DNA of 64,000 nt from Gelidibacter maritimus (GTDB lineage: Bacteria; Bacteroidota; Bacteroidia; Flavobacteriales; Flavobacteriaceae), in assembly GCF_014062315.1 (NCBI RefSeq), contig NZ_JACGLT010000013.1, positions 52,325-116,324 of the forward strand, read 5' to 3'. Made by a program: the position numbers and the translations under genes. Under the pieces are notes generated by a model. It ran no database searches. It saw nothing but the letters and a program-made list of their open reading frames with translations, and was not told where the DNA came from. Below are positions 35,011-45,200 of the stretch, in pieces (position 1 is the stretch's first letter; each line of letters begins with the position of its first letter).

Positions 35011-35016
35011 CTTTTA

Positions 35017-35808
35017 TTATTTTTCGTTAGAAGGTTTTCCTATTGTCGCTAGAATACCCCCATCAACATAAACGATATGGCCATTCACAAAATCACTAGC
35101 TTTAGAAGCTAAAAACACAGCGGTCCCTTGTAAATCCTCAGGGTTTCCCCACCGTCCTGCAGGAGTTCTTCCAATTATAAATTCGTTAAATGGATGTCCA
35201 TCTACGCGGATAGGTTCGGTTTGGCTTGTGGCAAAGTAACCTGGGCCGATTCCATTGGTTTGGATATTAAAGCGCGCCCATTCTGTAGCCATGCTTTTGG
35301 TCAGCATTTTTAGACCGCCTTTTGCTGCGGCATATGCACTTACAGAATCTCTTCCCAGCTCACTCATCATAGAGCAAATGTTAATGATTTTTCCACCACC
35401 TCTGTTGATCATGCTTTTGGCAACAAATTTTGAGACGATAAACGGGCCCACCAGATCCACTTTAATAACTTCTTCAAAGTCGGCCGTCTCCATTTCTATA
35501 ATGGGGGTTCTTTTAATAATGCCCGCATTATTGACCAAAATATCAATTGGTCCGACTTCGGCTTCAATTTTCTTTATGGCCGCTTCAACAGCATTAGTAT
35601 CCGTCACGTCAAAAACGTAACCATGAGCCTTTAAACCGGCATCTTTATATTCCTTAACTGCAGCTTCCAAAGAATCTTCTGAATGGTTGTTGACTACTAT
35701 CGTGGCCCCTGCATTTCCTAAGCCTTTGGCCATTGCCATTCCAAGACCGTGAACCGCACCTGTTACTAGAGCTATCTTTCCTGTTAAATCAAATAATTTA
35801 GTTGACAT
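35017..35808 (-). CDS. kduD: 2-deoxy-D-gluconate 3-dehydrogenase-type SDR (KduD)
   Basis: 263 residues. Classical short-chain dehydrogenase: TGAVHGLG nucleotide loop (16-23), NNAG (93-96), and the catalytic Ser146, Tyr159, Lys163 (ICSMMSELGRDSVSAYAAAKGG). KduD enzymes reduce 2,5-diketo-3-deoxygluconate to 2-keto-3-deoxygluconate with NADH. The specific call rests on the overall match and on its place 18 bp downstream of kduI. Cytoplasmic. Confidence 0.92.
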   Translation of the reverse strand: MSTKLFDLTGKIALVTGAVHGLGMAMAKGLGNAGATIVVNNHSEDSLEAAVKEYKDAGLKAHGYVFDVTDTNAVEAAIKKIEAEVGPIDILVNNAGIIKRTPIIEMETADFEEVIKVDLVGPFIVSKFVAKSMINRGGGKIINICSMMSELGRDSVSAYAAAKGGLKMLTKSMATEWARFNIQTNGIGPGYFATSQTEPIRVDGHPFNEFIIGRTPAGRWGNPEDLQGTAVFLASKASDFVNGHIVYVDGGILATIGKPSNEK

Positions 35809-35826
35809 AATGTATTTTTTTGAAGT

Positions 35827-36669
35827 TTATCTTAATTCATTTATTTTGCAATGGTCCATATCGCCATAGTCTAAGTTTTCTCCTGCCATGCCCCAAATGA
35901 AGGTGTAGCTACTCGTTCCTGAACCGGAGTGAATAGACCAAGGTGGAGAAATTACCGCTTGATCATTGGCCATCCAAATATGCCTGGTTTCTTGTGGTTG
36001 TCCCATAAAATGACATACGGCTTGGTCTTCTGGTACTTCAAAATAGAAATAGACCTCCATACGTCTATCGTGGGTATGCGCCGGCATGGTGTTCCAAGAA
36101 CTGCCTGGTTTTAATGTTGTCATTCCCATTTGCAATTGGCATACGTCGACCACAGTGTTGACTATATATTTACGCAAAGTCCTCGCGTTGGCAGTTTCTG
36201 GAGCTCCTAATTCAATGACTTCAACATCATCTTTGCCTATTTTTTTTGTGGGGAACGCCTTGTGAGCGGGTGTTGAGTTTAGATAAAACTTGGCCGGATT
36301 ATTTTCTGAGGTACTTGAAAAAATGACCTCCTTGTTGCCTTGGCCTACATATAGCGCTTCCTTATGGTCCAATATATAGTCAGTTCCATCAACAGATACA
36401 GTACCCTGGTCGCCAATATTAATGATCCCTAATTCTCTTCGTTCCAAAAAGTATTCTGATTTTAAGGCATCAACAGTATCCAATTTTAAAGGGGAACTTG
36501 TTGGTACAGCACTACCTGCCATGTATCGGTCGTAATGTGTATATACAAAATGGATTGTATTTGGCTTCATTAGTGAGTCTATCAAGAATTCATCACGTAA
36601 TTTCTGGGTGTCATAGGATTTAACATCATTGGGAGACGCTGCGTATCTCACTTCATAGGTCGTTTTCAT
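35827..36669 (-). CDS. kduI: 5-keto-4-deoxyuronate isomerase (KduI)
   Basis: 280 residues from the ATG at 36669; the frame is open 20 codons upstream, but that stretch is hydrophobic and overlaps the promoter area. Zinc-dependent cupin-fold isomerase that converts 4-deoxy-L-threo-5-hexosulose uronate to 2,5-diketo-3-deoxygluconate. The metal ligands are in place: His198 and His200 (PAHTHDRRME), Glu205 and His247 (WSIHSG), matching the spacing of E. coli KduI (196, 198, 203, 245). First gene of a three-gene operon, with a LacI-type operator about 50 bp upstream. Confidence 0.96.
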   Translation of the reverse strand: MKTTYEVRYAASPNDVKSYDTQKLRDEFLIDSLMKPNTIHFVYTHYDRYMAGSAVPTSSPLKLDTVDALKSEYFLERRELGIINIGDQGTVSVDGTDYILDHKEALYVGQGNKEVIFSSTSENNPAKFYLNSTPAHKAFPTKKIGKDDVEVIELGAPETANARTLRKYIVNTVVDVCQLQMGMTTLKPGSSWNTMPAHTHDRRMEVYFYFEVPEDQAVCHFMGQPQETRHIWMANDQAVISPPWSIHSGSGTSSYTFIWGMAGENLDYGDMDHCKINELR

Positions 36670-36717
36670 AACTTCAGTATTATTTATTTTAAATATTAGA
36701 AATGTAAAAGTAATAAA

Positions 36718-36745
36718 ATAAAAATACAATCGATTGTATTTTTAT
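36718..36745. promoter_or_regulatory. 28-bp perfect palindrome, likely LacI-family operator
   Basis: The palindrome is centred on ATACAATCGATTGTAT with A/T-rich arms and extends perfectly from 36718 to 36745. A central C-G step is typical of LacI/GalR operators. It lies 49 bp upstream of the kduI ATG, and 3 bp before a TATCTTTG element on the lacI strand. It is placed to control both directions. Confidence 0.75.
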
Positions 36746-36748
36746 GTA

Positions 36749-36756
36749 TATCTTTG
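36749..36756 (+). promoter_or_regulatory. Probable -7 element of the lacI-type gene
   Basis: TATCTTTG matches TANNTTTG. It is 113 bp before the regulator ATG and directly next to the palindrome, which suggests autoregulation. No clear -33 TTG at 19-21 bp. Confidence 0.45.
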
Positions 36757-36869
36757 TAAAAGATGCTTAAACGACGCCTTGAATGGCTATTGAATAGGCT
36801 TGCATACGAAAAATTGTCAGTTTTAAATCTTACAGAATGAGGTAAGCAGATGATATGATACATTAAATT

Positions 36870-37907
36870 ATGAATCCCAATAAAGTCACGATCCACGATA
36901 TTGCCAAAATCTTAAATATTGATAGTTCTACTGTTTCTCGAGCGCTCAATAATAGCCCTAGAGTAACTGAAAAAACTAAGAAAAAAATTATTGCAAAAGC
37001 TAATGAGTTAGGCTATCAACGGAACGATTTGGCGTCCAACTTGCGCAAAAGCAAAACCAATACCTTAGGGGTTATTGTGCCTCGCATTTCACGTCATTTC
37101 TTTTCTTCTGCAATTGCGGGTATAGAGGAAGCCGCTTTTAAAATGGGTTATAATGTTGTTATTTGTCAATCATTGGAGCAGTTGGAACGCGAAAAGAGTA
37201 ATATCAAAACCTTATTGGCCAATAGAGTAGATGGTGTTTTAGCATCTATTTCAATGGAGACGGAGAATTATGACCATTTTGAGGGTTTAAGAAAAAGAAA
37301 GATTCCATTCGTTTTTTTTGATAGACATTGTAATATCCCAAATACCAGTAGTGTTCTGTTAGATGATTTCCAAGCTGGATTTGACGCTACAGAACACCTT
37401 ATTTTTCAAGGATATAAATCTATAGCACATTTTTCAGGACCCAAACATTTAGAGATTTATAAAAATAGGTTTGAAGGTTATAAGGCGGCACTCAAAAAAC
37501 ATCATATAGATTTTATTGAGGAACTCATTTTTTATTCGCGTCTAATGGAACAAGATGGTATTGATAATATAAATAAGTTGTTAAGTTTGCCTATAAAGGT
37601 AGATGGGATTTTTTCAGCGAATGATGTAGCGGCTATTAGTGCCATGAAGCAACTCAAGAAAAAGGGATTAAGGATTCCAATTGATATTGGGGTGGTTGGA
37701 TTTAGCAATGAAGCAATTTCTGCCGTTATTGAGCCATCATTGACGACTATAAACCAGCCTGGTTTTGAAATAGGCACAAGGGCTACTGAACTGTTGGTAT
37801 CACAAATCATGGTCGGTAATGATTCTTTTATCCATGAGAAAATAATTATTCAAGGCAGTCTTATAGAACGGGAATCATCCCAAAAGATAAAAGAAACCAT
37901 TGAATAA
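36870..37907 (+). CDS. LacI family transcriptional regulator
   Basis: 345 residues. The N-terminal helix-turn-helix VTIHDIAKILNIDSSTVSRALNNSPRVTEKTKKKI (split here at SRAL) is followed by a hinge helix and a periplasmic-binding-protein-like sensor domain with TNTLGVIVPRISRHFFSS, a QLEREK stretch and GVVGFSNEAISAVIEPSLTTINQPG. It is divergent from kduI and upstream of the HTCS gene. Inferred role: senses a keto-deoxy-uronate intermediate and controls kduI-kduD through the palindrome at 36718. The ligand is not seen from sequence. Confidence 0.95.
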   Translation: MNPNKVTIHDIAKILNIDSSTVSRALNNSPRVTEKTKKKIIAKANELGYQRNDLASNLRKSKTNTLGVIVPRISRHFFSSAIAGIEEAAFKMGYNVVICQSLEQLEREKSNIKTLLANRVDGVLASISMETENYDHFEGLRKRKIPFVFFDRHCNIPNTSSVLLDDFQAGFDATEHLIFQGYKSIAHFSGPKHLEIYKNRFEGYKAALKKHHIDFIEELIFYSRLMEQDGIDNINKLLSLPIKVDGIFSANDVAAISAMKQLKKKGLRIPIDIGVVGFSNEAISAVIEPSLTTINQPGFEIGTRATELLVSQIMVGNDSFIHEKIIIQGSLIERESSQKIKETIE

Positions 37908-37960
37908 TTTAATAATCTTCATACCTTAGGGCAATACCGTATTATGCATATTTATTCAAA

Positions 37961-40900
37961 ATGATTAAAAATGTTTTTCTATTTTTTCTTTTTATTGCCG
38001 GTTTAAGTGGCTATAGTCAAACGGTACTTAATGACAATCAAAAATTAAAATTCAAACACTACTCGCTAACAGAGGGTTTGTCACAAAGTTCGGTATTGTG
38101 TATCCTTCAAGATAGTAAAGGATTTATGTGGTTTGGTACAAGAGATGGTCTTAACAAGTTTGATGGCCAAAATTTTACAACATTTAGGCACAATTCGCAA
38201 GATTCAACTTCTATTAGTAATAGTTATATAAGATCATTAATTGAAGATAAGGAGGGCAATTTGTGGGTTGGGACAATGAATGGTCTCAATAAGTATATAG
38301 CTAATGGAAATAAATTTGAACGTTTTAAGCAGGACGATGGTAAAAACAGTATTGCAAATAATGAAATTTGGGACATGGTCTCAACAAAAGATGGAGATCT
38401 GTGGTTAGGGACCAATTTTGGTCTTGAAAGGTTTGATCCTAAAACTCATAAAGCGTCCCATTTTAAACCAAAAGGAAAAAATGGAAATCCCAACACTCAA
38501 ATTCGCTCGCTTTTGGTCGCTTCGGATGGAAACTTATGGATTTGTCATACCAAAAATATAGAAGTTTATAATCCTCAATCCAAAATCTACAATGAATATA
38601 ATTATCCACATGGTGAAGCCAAAGAGGTGAATAAAAACTATGCACCTATAATTTACGAAGATGATCAAAATAACCTATTGCTTGGCTATAAAAACGGACT
38701 ATTTCTTTTTGATCCTAAGGACTCGACTTTTAAGCCTTATCAACTAAAATCAAAAATATATCCAGTCATACGAGATGAGATAAGAAGCATCGGTCAAGAT
38801 TATTTGAACAATCTTTGGATTGGAACCTATAATGGCTTGTATCTGATTCATAAGAAAGATGGTCAGGTATATCATTATGTCCACGATGAAAATGACCCAA
38901 CCAGTTTAAGCCAAAATTCCATTTATTCCATTTATGAAGATGTCAGAGGCGATTTCTGGATAGGTACTTATGCGGGAGGTGTCAATTATTATGATAGAAG
39001 CTATGATGTTTTTAAGAGTTTTATTGCAGGCTCCAACGATTTGAAGTTGAACTACATGGTGGTGAGCTCCATCATTGAAGATCCGAATCAGAATCTCATT
39101 ATAGGAACTGAAGGTGGAGGTATTAATGTGTATAATCATTCTACGGGCCGTTTTACTTACTATACACATAGCGATTCAAACGCTAATAGTTTGAGCACGG
39201 ATAATGTGAAGGCAATGATCCGAACAAGTGATGGTAATTATTGGGTGGGGATGCATGATGGCGGCATCAATGTCGTTAATTTGACAAAACAACCCTACTC
39301 TATTAAAAAATATGTGAATCACCCGACTGATAGCATGAGTTTGAGTAGCAATCGGATTATTTCTTTGTTTGAAGATGCGCGCCAGGATGTTTGGATTGGT
39401 ACGTCTGGTGGCGGGCTAAATAAATGGCAACATGATACAAAGAACATCATCCGGATAAAGGCTCCTTCAAACTCTATAGGATCTATCATCTATGCCATAA
39501 CCCCAATGAGCAACAAAAACAGTTTGCTGGTTTCAAGTAACAAAGGGTTGGCAAAAATAAATGTCCTAACGCATGAATGGACCCCATTACCCTATAAAAG
39601 AATGATTCAGAACACCGATCATATTCATGCTACTTTATACGCTTATGAAGATATAAATCATAAACTTTGGGTTGCCACTGAGGGTGATGGATTGTACCAT
39701 TATGATTCCGAAACTCAAGAAAGTACTAAATATGGGATGTCCAATGGTTTGCCTAACGAAGTGATTTATGGGATTTTGCCTGATGATTTCAATACCATCT
39801 GGCTTAGTACAAACAACGGTTTGAGCCGTTTTGATCCTGTGACTAATACTTTTACAAACTTTGATGTATCGGATGGCTTAGTCAGTAATGAATTCAATTA
39901 TGGAGCCTTTAAAAAACTGTCCAATGGTGACCTTATGTTTGGTAGTGCCAACGGAATTACCTATTTCAATCCTAATGACATCATTAAAAATACCTATGTA
40001 CCACCTATATCCATTACCTCTTTTAGGGTCAACAATCAACCTTTCTTTGTTGATGATGAAGAAGAAAAAATCACACAACTCAAACACTATCAGAATGCCG
40101 TTAGTTTTAATTTTGTTGCGCTTAGTTATTCCCAACCAAATAAAAATGAATATGCATATAAGCTTGAAGGGTTTGACAACGAATGGGTCAATATAGGAAA
40201 TAATAAATCCGCAACGTATACCAATCTCGATTCGGGAATCTATACTTTTAGAGTCAAGGCCGCTAACAATGATGGACTTTGGAATGAGGAGGGGGAATCT
40301 ATGTCTTTTATCATCAAAGCTGCACCATGGTTGACATGGTGGGCATATCTTATCTATGCGATAATAATTGTAACGGTTCTTTTAATCATCAGAAAATACA
40401 GTTTGATCAGAATCCACGAGAAAAACGAACTAAAGTTTGAACGTCAGGAAAAGGAGCGGATTGAAGAGATCAATCAAATGAAACTTCGCTTGTTTACAAA
40501 CGTATCTCATGATTTCCGTACCCCATTAACCCTAATTATTGGGCCATTGGAACGCATGTTGCATAAAAAAATTGGGTCGGCATATATTCAGCGACAACAC
40601 GAAATTATGCATAGAAATGCTAGTGTTCTGTTACAATTGATCAATCAATTATTGGATTTCAGGAAAAGTGAATCGGGGCAATTAAAATTGGCAGCTTTAA
40701 AAGGCGATATAGTTCCATTCATTAAGAACATAAAAATATCGTTTGATGAATTGGCACGTCTTAGAGATATCGACTATCACTTTCACACAGAAGACGAATC
40801 GATCGAATTATGGTTTGATAATATCGACCTAAAGAAAGTTGTTTATAATTTGCTTTCAAATGCATTTAAATTTACACCAGAAGGAGGTCAAATTTCTATT

Positions 40901-42103
40901 AGACTTTCAAAAGCAACTAAAATGAAATCTAATCTGACGGCGAAGGAGTTTTTAAGATTGGAGGTCAAGGATAGTGGAAGAGGTGTGCCTAAGGAAAATC
41001 TTAAATTTATTTTTGATCGATTTTATCAGTTGGGACAGGATGATACGACACGTTCTGGTACGGGGATTGGTTTAGCCTTGACCAAAAGTATTGTCGAATT
41101 ACATCATGGAAAAATTAAAGCGAAAAGCAACGAAGGAGAAGGTACCACATTCATAGTTTTGTTACCGTTGGGTAATGCACATTTATCAGAGACGGAAATG
41201 ACTAGTAATCAGGATATCGTTTCTGGATCATTTTATTTTAACAATCCAAATTATATGATCAAGGACTTGCTGCCTGAAGATCTTGATGAAGATAATGAAG
41301 AACTTGAAAACAATATTTCAGGAATCACTATTTTAATTGTTGAAGATAATATGGAAGTCAGGTTATTTATCAAGTCAATCTTTGAATTAAATTACGACAT
41401 TTTGGAAGCCGAAAATGGCGAAATGGCTATTGAAATTGCGAACAACCATAAAGTGGATCTCATTATCAGTGATGTGATGATGCCAAAAATGAACGGTATT
41501 GAAATGTGCCACCATATCAAAAGTAATATTTTAACTAGCCACATCCCGGTCTTATTGCTGACCGCCAAAACATCAGAAGGTGCACAAAGACAAGGTTATG
41601 AAACTGGGGCTGATGCATATATTACTAAACCTTTTGATGCTAATATATTGGAATTGAAGGTTGATAACTTATTGATGACAAGGAAAAGATTAATTGAGAA
41701 ATTTCGAAAGGACATTATTCTTGAGCCTTCAAAACCAAAGGTAACCTCTCCCGATGAAATCTTTTTGCAAAAAGCTATTGATTTGGTTGAAGCTCATATT
41801 AATGATTCGGAGTACTCCATTAATGATTTTGTAAATGAAATGGGGATGAGCCGTTCAGCGTTATATCGGAAATTAAAAGCGGTAACTGATCAATCTATTA
41901 CCGAGTTCATCAGAACCATTAAATTAAAAAGAGCAGGGCAATTAATCCTTCAAACTGAACTTAATATTTCAGAAATAGCATTCGACCTTGGATTTAACGA
42001 TTTAAAACACTTTAGAAAATCTTTCCAGAAATTATTTGATGAACTACCGTCACAATATCGTGCAAGACATGGTTCGAATAACCTAGGAACTCCAGAATCA
42101 TAA
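37961..42103 (+). CDS. Hybrid two-component system sensor/regulator (HTCS)
   Basis: 1380 residues. Signal peptide at 1-20. Periplasmic two-bladed-propeller repeats fill about 25-680 (repeated DxxGxxWxGT motifs such as GFMWFGTRDGLNKF), then a Y_Y_Y domain (about 690-785) and one membrane helix (about 795-815). The histidine kinase has its phosphoacceptor at His850 (NVSHDFRTPL), an ATPase domain with NLLSNAFKFTP and GTGIGLAL, a receiver with phosphoacceptor Asp1171 (ISDVMMPKMNG), and a C-terminal AraC-type helix-turn-helix (about 1275-1370). These proteins sense oligosaccharides in the periplasm and activate their locus. The candidate operator is the tandem C-tract described elsewhere. Confidence 0.97.
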   Translation: MIKNVFLFFLFIAGLSGYSQTVLNDNQKLKFKHYSLTEGLSQSSVLCILQDSKGFMWFGTRDGLNKFDGQNFTTFRHNSQDSTSISNSYIRSLIEDKEGNLWVGTMNGLNKYIANGNKFERFKQDDGKNSIANNEIWDMVSTKDGDLWLGTNFGLERFDPKTHKASHFKPKGKNGNPNTQIRSLLVASDGNLWICHTKNIEVYNPQSKIYNEYNYPHGEAKEVNKNYAPIIYEDDQNNLLLGYKNGLFLFDPKDSTFKPYQLKSKIYPVIRDEIRSIGQDYLNNLWIGTYNGLYLIHKKDGQVYHYVHDENDPTSLSQNSIYSIYEDVRGDFWIGTYAGGVNYYDRSYDVFKSFIAGSNDLKLNYMVVSSIIEDPNQNLIIGTEGGGINVYNHSTGRFTYYTHSDSNANSLSTDNVKAMIRTSDGNYWVGMHDGGINVVNLTKQPYSIKKYVNHPTDSMSLSSNRIISLFEDARQDVWIGTSGGGLNKWQHDTKNIIRIKAPSNSIGSIIYAITPMSNKNSLLVSSNKGLAKINVLTHEWTPLPYKRMIQNTDHIHATLYAYEDINHKLWVATEGDGLYHYDSETQESTKYGMSNGLPNEVIYGILPDDFNTIWLSTNNGLSRFDPVTNTFTNFDVSDGLVSNEFNYGAFKKLSNGDLMFGSANGITYFNPNDIIKNTYVPPISITSFRVNNQPFFVDDEEEKITQLKHYQNAVSFNFVALSYSQPNKNEYAYKLEGFDNEWVNIGNNKSATYTNLDSGIYTFRVKAANNDGLWNEEGESMSFIIKAAPWLTWWAYLIYAIIIVTVLLIIRKYSLIRIHEKNELKFERQEKERIEEINQMKLRLFTNVSHDFRTPLTLIIGPLERMLHKKIGSAYIQRQHEIMHRNASVLLQLINQLLDFRKSESGQLKLAALKGDIVPFIKNIKISFDELARLRDIDYHFHTEDESIELWFDNIDLKKVVYNLLSNAFKFTPEGGQISIRLSKATKMKSNLTAKEFLRLEVKDSGRGVPKENLKFIFDRFYQLGQDDTTRSGTGIGLALTKSIVELHHGKIKAKSNEGEGTTFIVLLPLGNAHLSETEMTSNQDIVSGSFYFNNPNYMIKDLLPEDLDEDNEELENNISGITILIVEDNMEVRLFIKSIFELNYDILEAENGEMAIEIANNHKVDLIISDVMMPKMNGIEMCHHIKSNILTSHIPVLLLTAKTSEGAQRQGYETGADAYITKPFDANILELKVDNLLMTRKRLIEKFRKDIILEPSKPKVTSPDEIFLQKAIDLVEAHINDSEYSINDFVNEMGMSRSALYRKLKAVTDQSITEFIRTIKLKRAGQLILQTELNISEIAFDLGFNDLKHFRKSFQKLFDELPSQYRARHGSNNLGTPES

Positions 42104-42180
42104 AATTGAGATGTAAGATTTATTTACTTAAATCGTACTATTATCACCTAATTATGTGATGTTTGAGGTTAAAGAACAGA

Positions 42181-42240
42181 TAACCCCTTGTCAAAAATCT
42201 CATTACCCCCTCAAAAGATGTTAATTGTCTCTTAATTTTA
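42181..42240 (+). promoter_or_regulatory. Tandem C-tract operator plus -7 element (site B, susC)
   Basis: TAACCCCT (C-tract 42184-42187) and TTACCCCC (42206-42210) are 22 bp apart. TAATTTTA (42233-42240, seven of eight to TANNTTTG) starts 23 bp after the last C. The susC ATG is at 42279. Confidence 0.7.
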
Positions 42241-42278
42241 CAGTACTATTTATTTAAAGTCATAAAACTAAGACGCAA

Positions 42279-45200
42279 ATGAAAAATCAAATTCAAATCC
42301 AATCGATTAGGCCATCTTATAATGGCAATGTCGTTTTTCTTATTTTTTTATGTTGTACCTTATTTAGTATGTCCTCCTTTGCGCAAGCTCAAACGATAAA
42401 GGGAACCGTACTGGATGAAATCGGGATGCCCTTACCAGGCGCCAACATTTTGGAGACCGGCACAAAGAATGGTGTCACTACGGATTTTGATGGTAACTAT
42501 ACGCTCCAGGTGACTCCAGGTTCGAGCATTACAGTTACCTATCTTGGTTATAAGACCCAAGTGATTAGCGTAGGGACCAAATCGACTATTGATATTACTA
42601 TGGAACCTGATTTACAACAATTGGAAGAAACCGTAATTATTGGTTATGGTTCGGTACAAAAGAAAGATCTCACGGGGTCGGTTGCAACAGTCAATATGGA
42701 TAAACTAACCGAGGCACCCGTAGCCAATTTTGACGAAGCCTTAGCTGGACGTGTTGCTGGTGTTCAGGTAAGTGCTAGTGGCGGTGAGCCGGGGAGTGCA
42801 ATGAACATTGTTATTAGAGGGGGGAACACTGTTAACGGTGACAACTCGCCATTATATGTCATGGATGGCTTTATAGTTGAGAATTTTGACCCTGGAATAA
42901 TTGACCCATCAGATATTGAAAACATGACTGTATTAAAAGATGCTTCGGCTACGGCCATTTATGGGGTACGAGGTGCCAATGGAGTGATTATCATAACTAC
43001 AAAACGAGCAAAGACAGGAGCCACAAAAATTACCTATGAAACGCGCTTGGATGTTAAAAACGTATCAAATACCTTAGAGGTGTTGGATCCGTATGAGTTT
43101 TTAAAATTATCGTCTGAAATTAATGAAGGTAGTACTACGAGTAGATTTCTTACTGTTCCTGACGAAGATACAGGTCAAAACATCCTTGTAGGAACGCTTG
43201 AAGATTATAAAAACGTTAAAGGAAGAGATTGGCAAGACGAAGCATTTAGAACGGCTTATTCCAAAACCCACAAACTTAATATTTCAAGTGGTAGTGACAA
43301 GACGCGCCTAAATGCCTCCATCAATGCGGTGCAAGATCAAGGATCGCTATTGAATTCCGTTTATAATCGTATCAACGGTAGAATTACGGTCAATCATAAA
43401 ATTAATGATAAACTCGATGCAACAATCGATGTTCTTTATACCAACGACATTCAAGATGGATTGGACGTAAGAGGATCATCCTCCTATTCATTTATGAGAA
43501 ACTTGATCACCTATAATAATGTAGCCAATAAGTTTATTGACTATCCTGAAGGGTATGATCCATTGGATCAGGTAAGTGATGAATACGATTTGATTAATAT
43601 CGTAAGTTGGCACCCTATCGTGTCCCTGAAAAATGAATACAGACGACGTGAGAACGATCGTTTCATTGCCAACGTAAGTTTAAAGTATAAAATCAATTCT
43701 GACTTTACTTTTGAAACCAAAGGCAGTTTCAATACACAGTTTAGAGAAACTGGGATTTTTAACAACAGTAACACGGTATATGGTCGTTTGACCAATAAGA
43801 TTAATGGTATCAACGGTACCAAGGATCATCAGCGTTGGAAAAACTTTTCTACGGTGAACACCTTGAATTATAAAAAGAAATTTGATGATCACTCCATCGA
43901 TGGTTTGGTGGGTGTGACCTTGAACGTCAGAAAAACGTCAAGAGACCGATACAGTTCCATCGAGATTCCGAAATATCTTGAAGGATTGGGAATCAACTCC
44001 ATGGACGGAGGTACGTTGGACAGTTCCAATGACATCAACAGTACGAATGAATCGAGAATCTTTTCAATATTAGCGCGGGTCAACTACGGTTATAAGGGCA
44101 AGTACTTGTTTACGGCCTCAATAAGACGTGATGGATCGTCTGCCTTCCCAGTCGCAAATAGAATTGGGTATTTCCCATCGGCAGCGGTATCGTGGAATGC
44201 AGATCGCGAAAACTTCATCAAGGACTTAAATGTGTTTTCTCAGTTGAAATTAAAAGCAGGTTACGGTAAGACGGGTAACGACAGAATCCCGGGAACGGCC
44301 CGATTTGAGTTCTTAACAGATTCCAATGCCTCTTATTTTTATGACGGACAAACTGTTTCAGGTCAGCGCCCTACCAGTTTTGGAGCTAATCCAAACTTAT
44401 TCTGGGAAACTACGGAGCAATATAACGCCGGTTTGGACATGGGTTTCTTTGATGATCGTTTGTCAGTGTTAGTTGAGGTGTACCAAAAAGACACCAAAGA
44501 TCTTTTGATCAATGCCGATGCTGCACTTTCCCAAGGGTTTTCATCGATCTGGACCAACTCAGGACAGGTAAGAAACCGAGGTTTGGAAATCAGTTTGAAT
44601 ACGTTGAACGTAAAGACCAAAAACTTTAGTTGGTCATCAGACTTTAATATTTCCTTTAACCAGAACTCCATTGTCTCCTTACCAGAAGGGAAACCTATTT
44701 TTGGAAAACCTAATTACTATCAGAGGTTGAGCACCAATCAATTTATTGTTCAGGAAGGAAAATCTCTAGGTAATATGTTCGGCTATATTTCGGATGGTGT
44801 CTATCAACCGGAAGATTTCGAGAATTATGATCCTACCGCATCATCACATACCCTTATTGCTGGACAACCAAGCTATAAGTCCAACCACCAGCCAGGTGAT
44901 GAAAAATATAAGGATTTAGACGGAGACGGGAATATCTCAGGTGGTGACAAAACTATCATCGGAAACGCCTTGCCAACGCATTTTGGCGGATTTGGGAATA
45001 CGTTCACTTACAAAAATTTCCAACTGAGTGCCTTTTTACAATGGTCCTACGGTAATGACATCCTCAACGCCAACAGATTGGTATTTGAGCAAATGGATAG
45101 ACCAAACCAAAATCAATTGGCAACTACCCTAAACCGATGGTCACCTGAAAATCAAGATACCGATATGTTTAGAGCCGGAGGACAAGGATTTGAGGATATC

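Noticed and set aside
35050..35066. TACCCCC match near the kduD 3' end
   Set aside because: Lies inside coding sequence and is single, without a partner tract.
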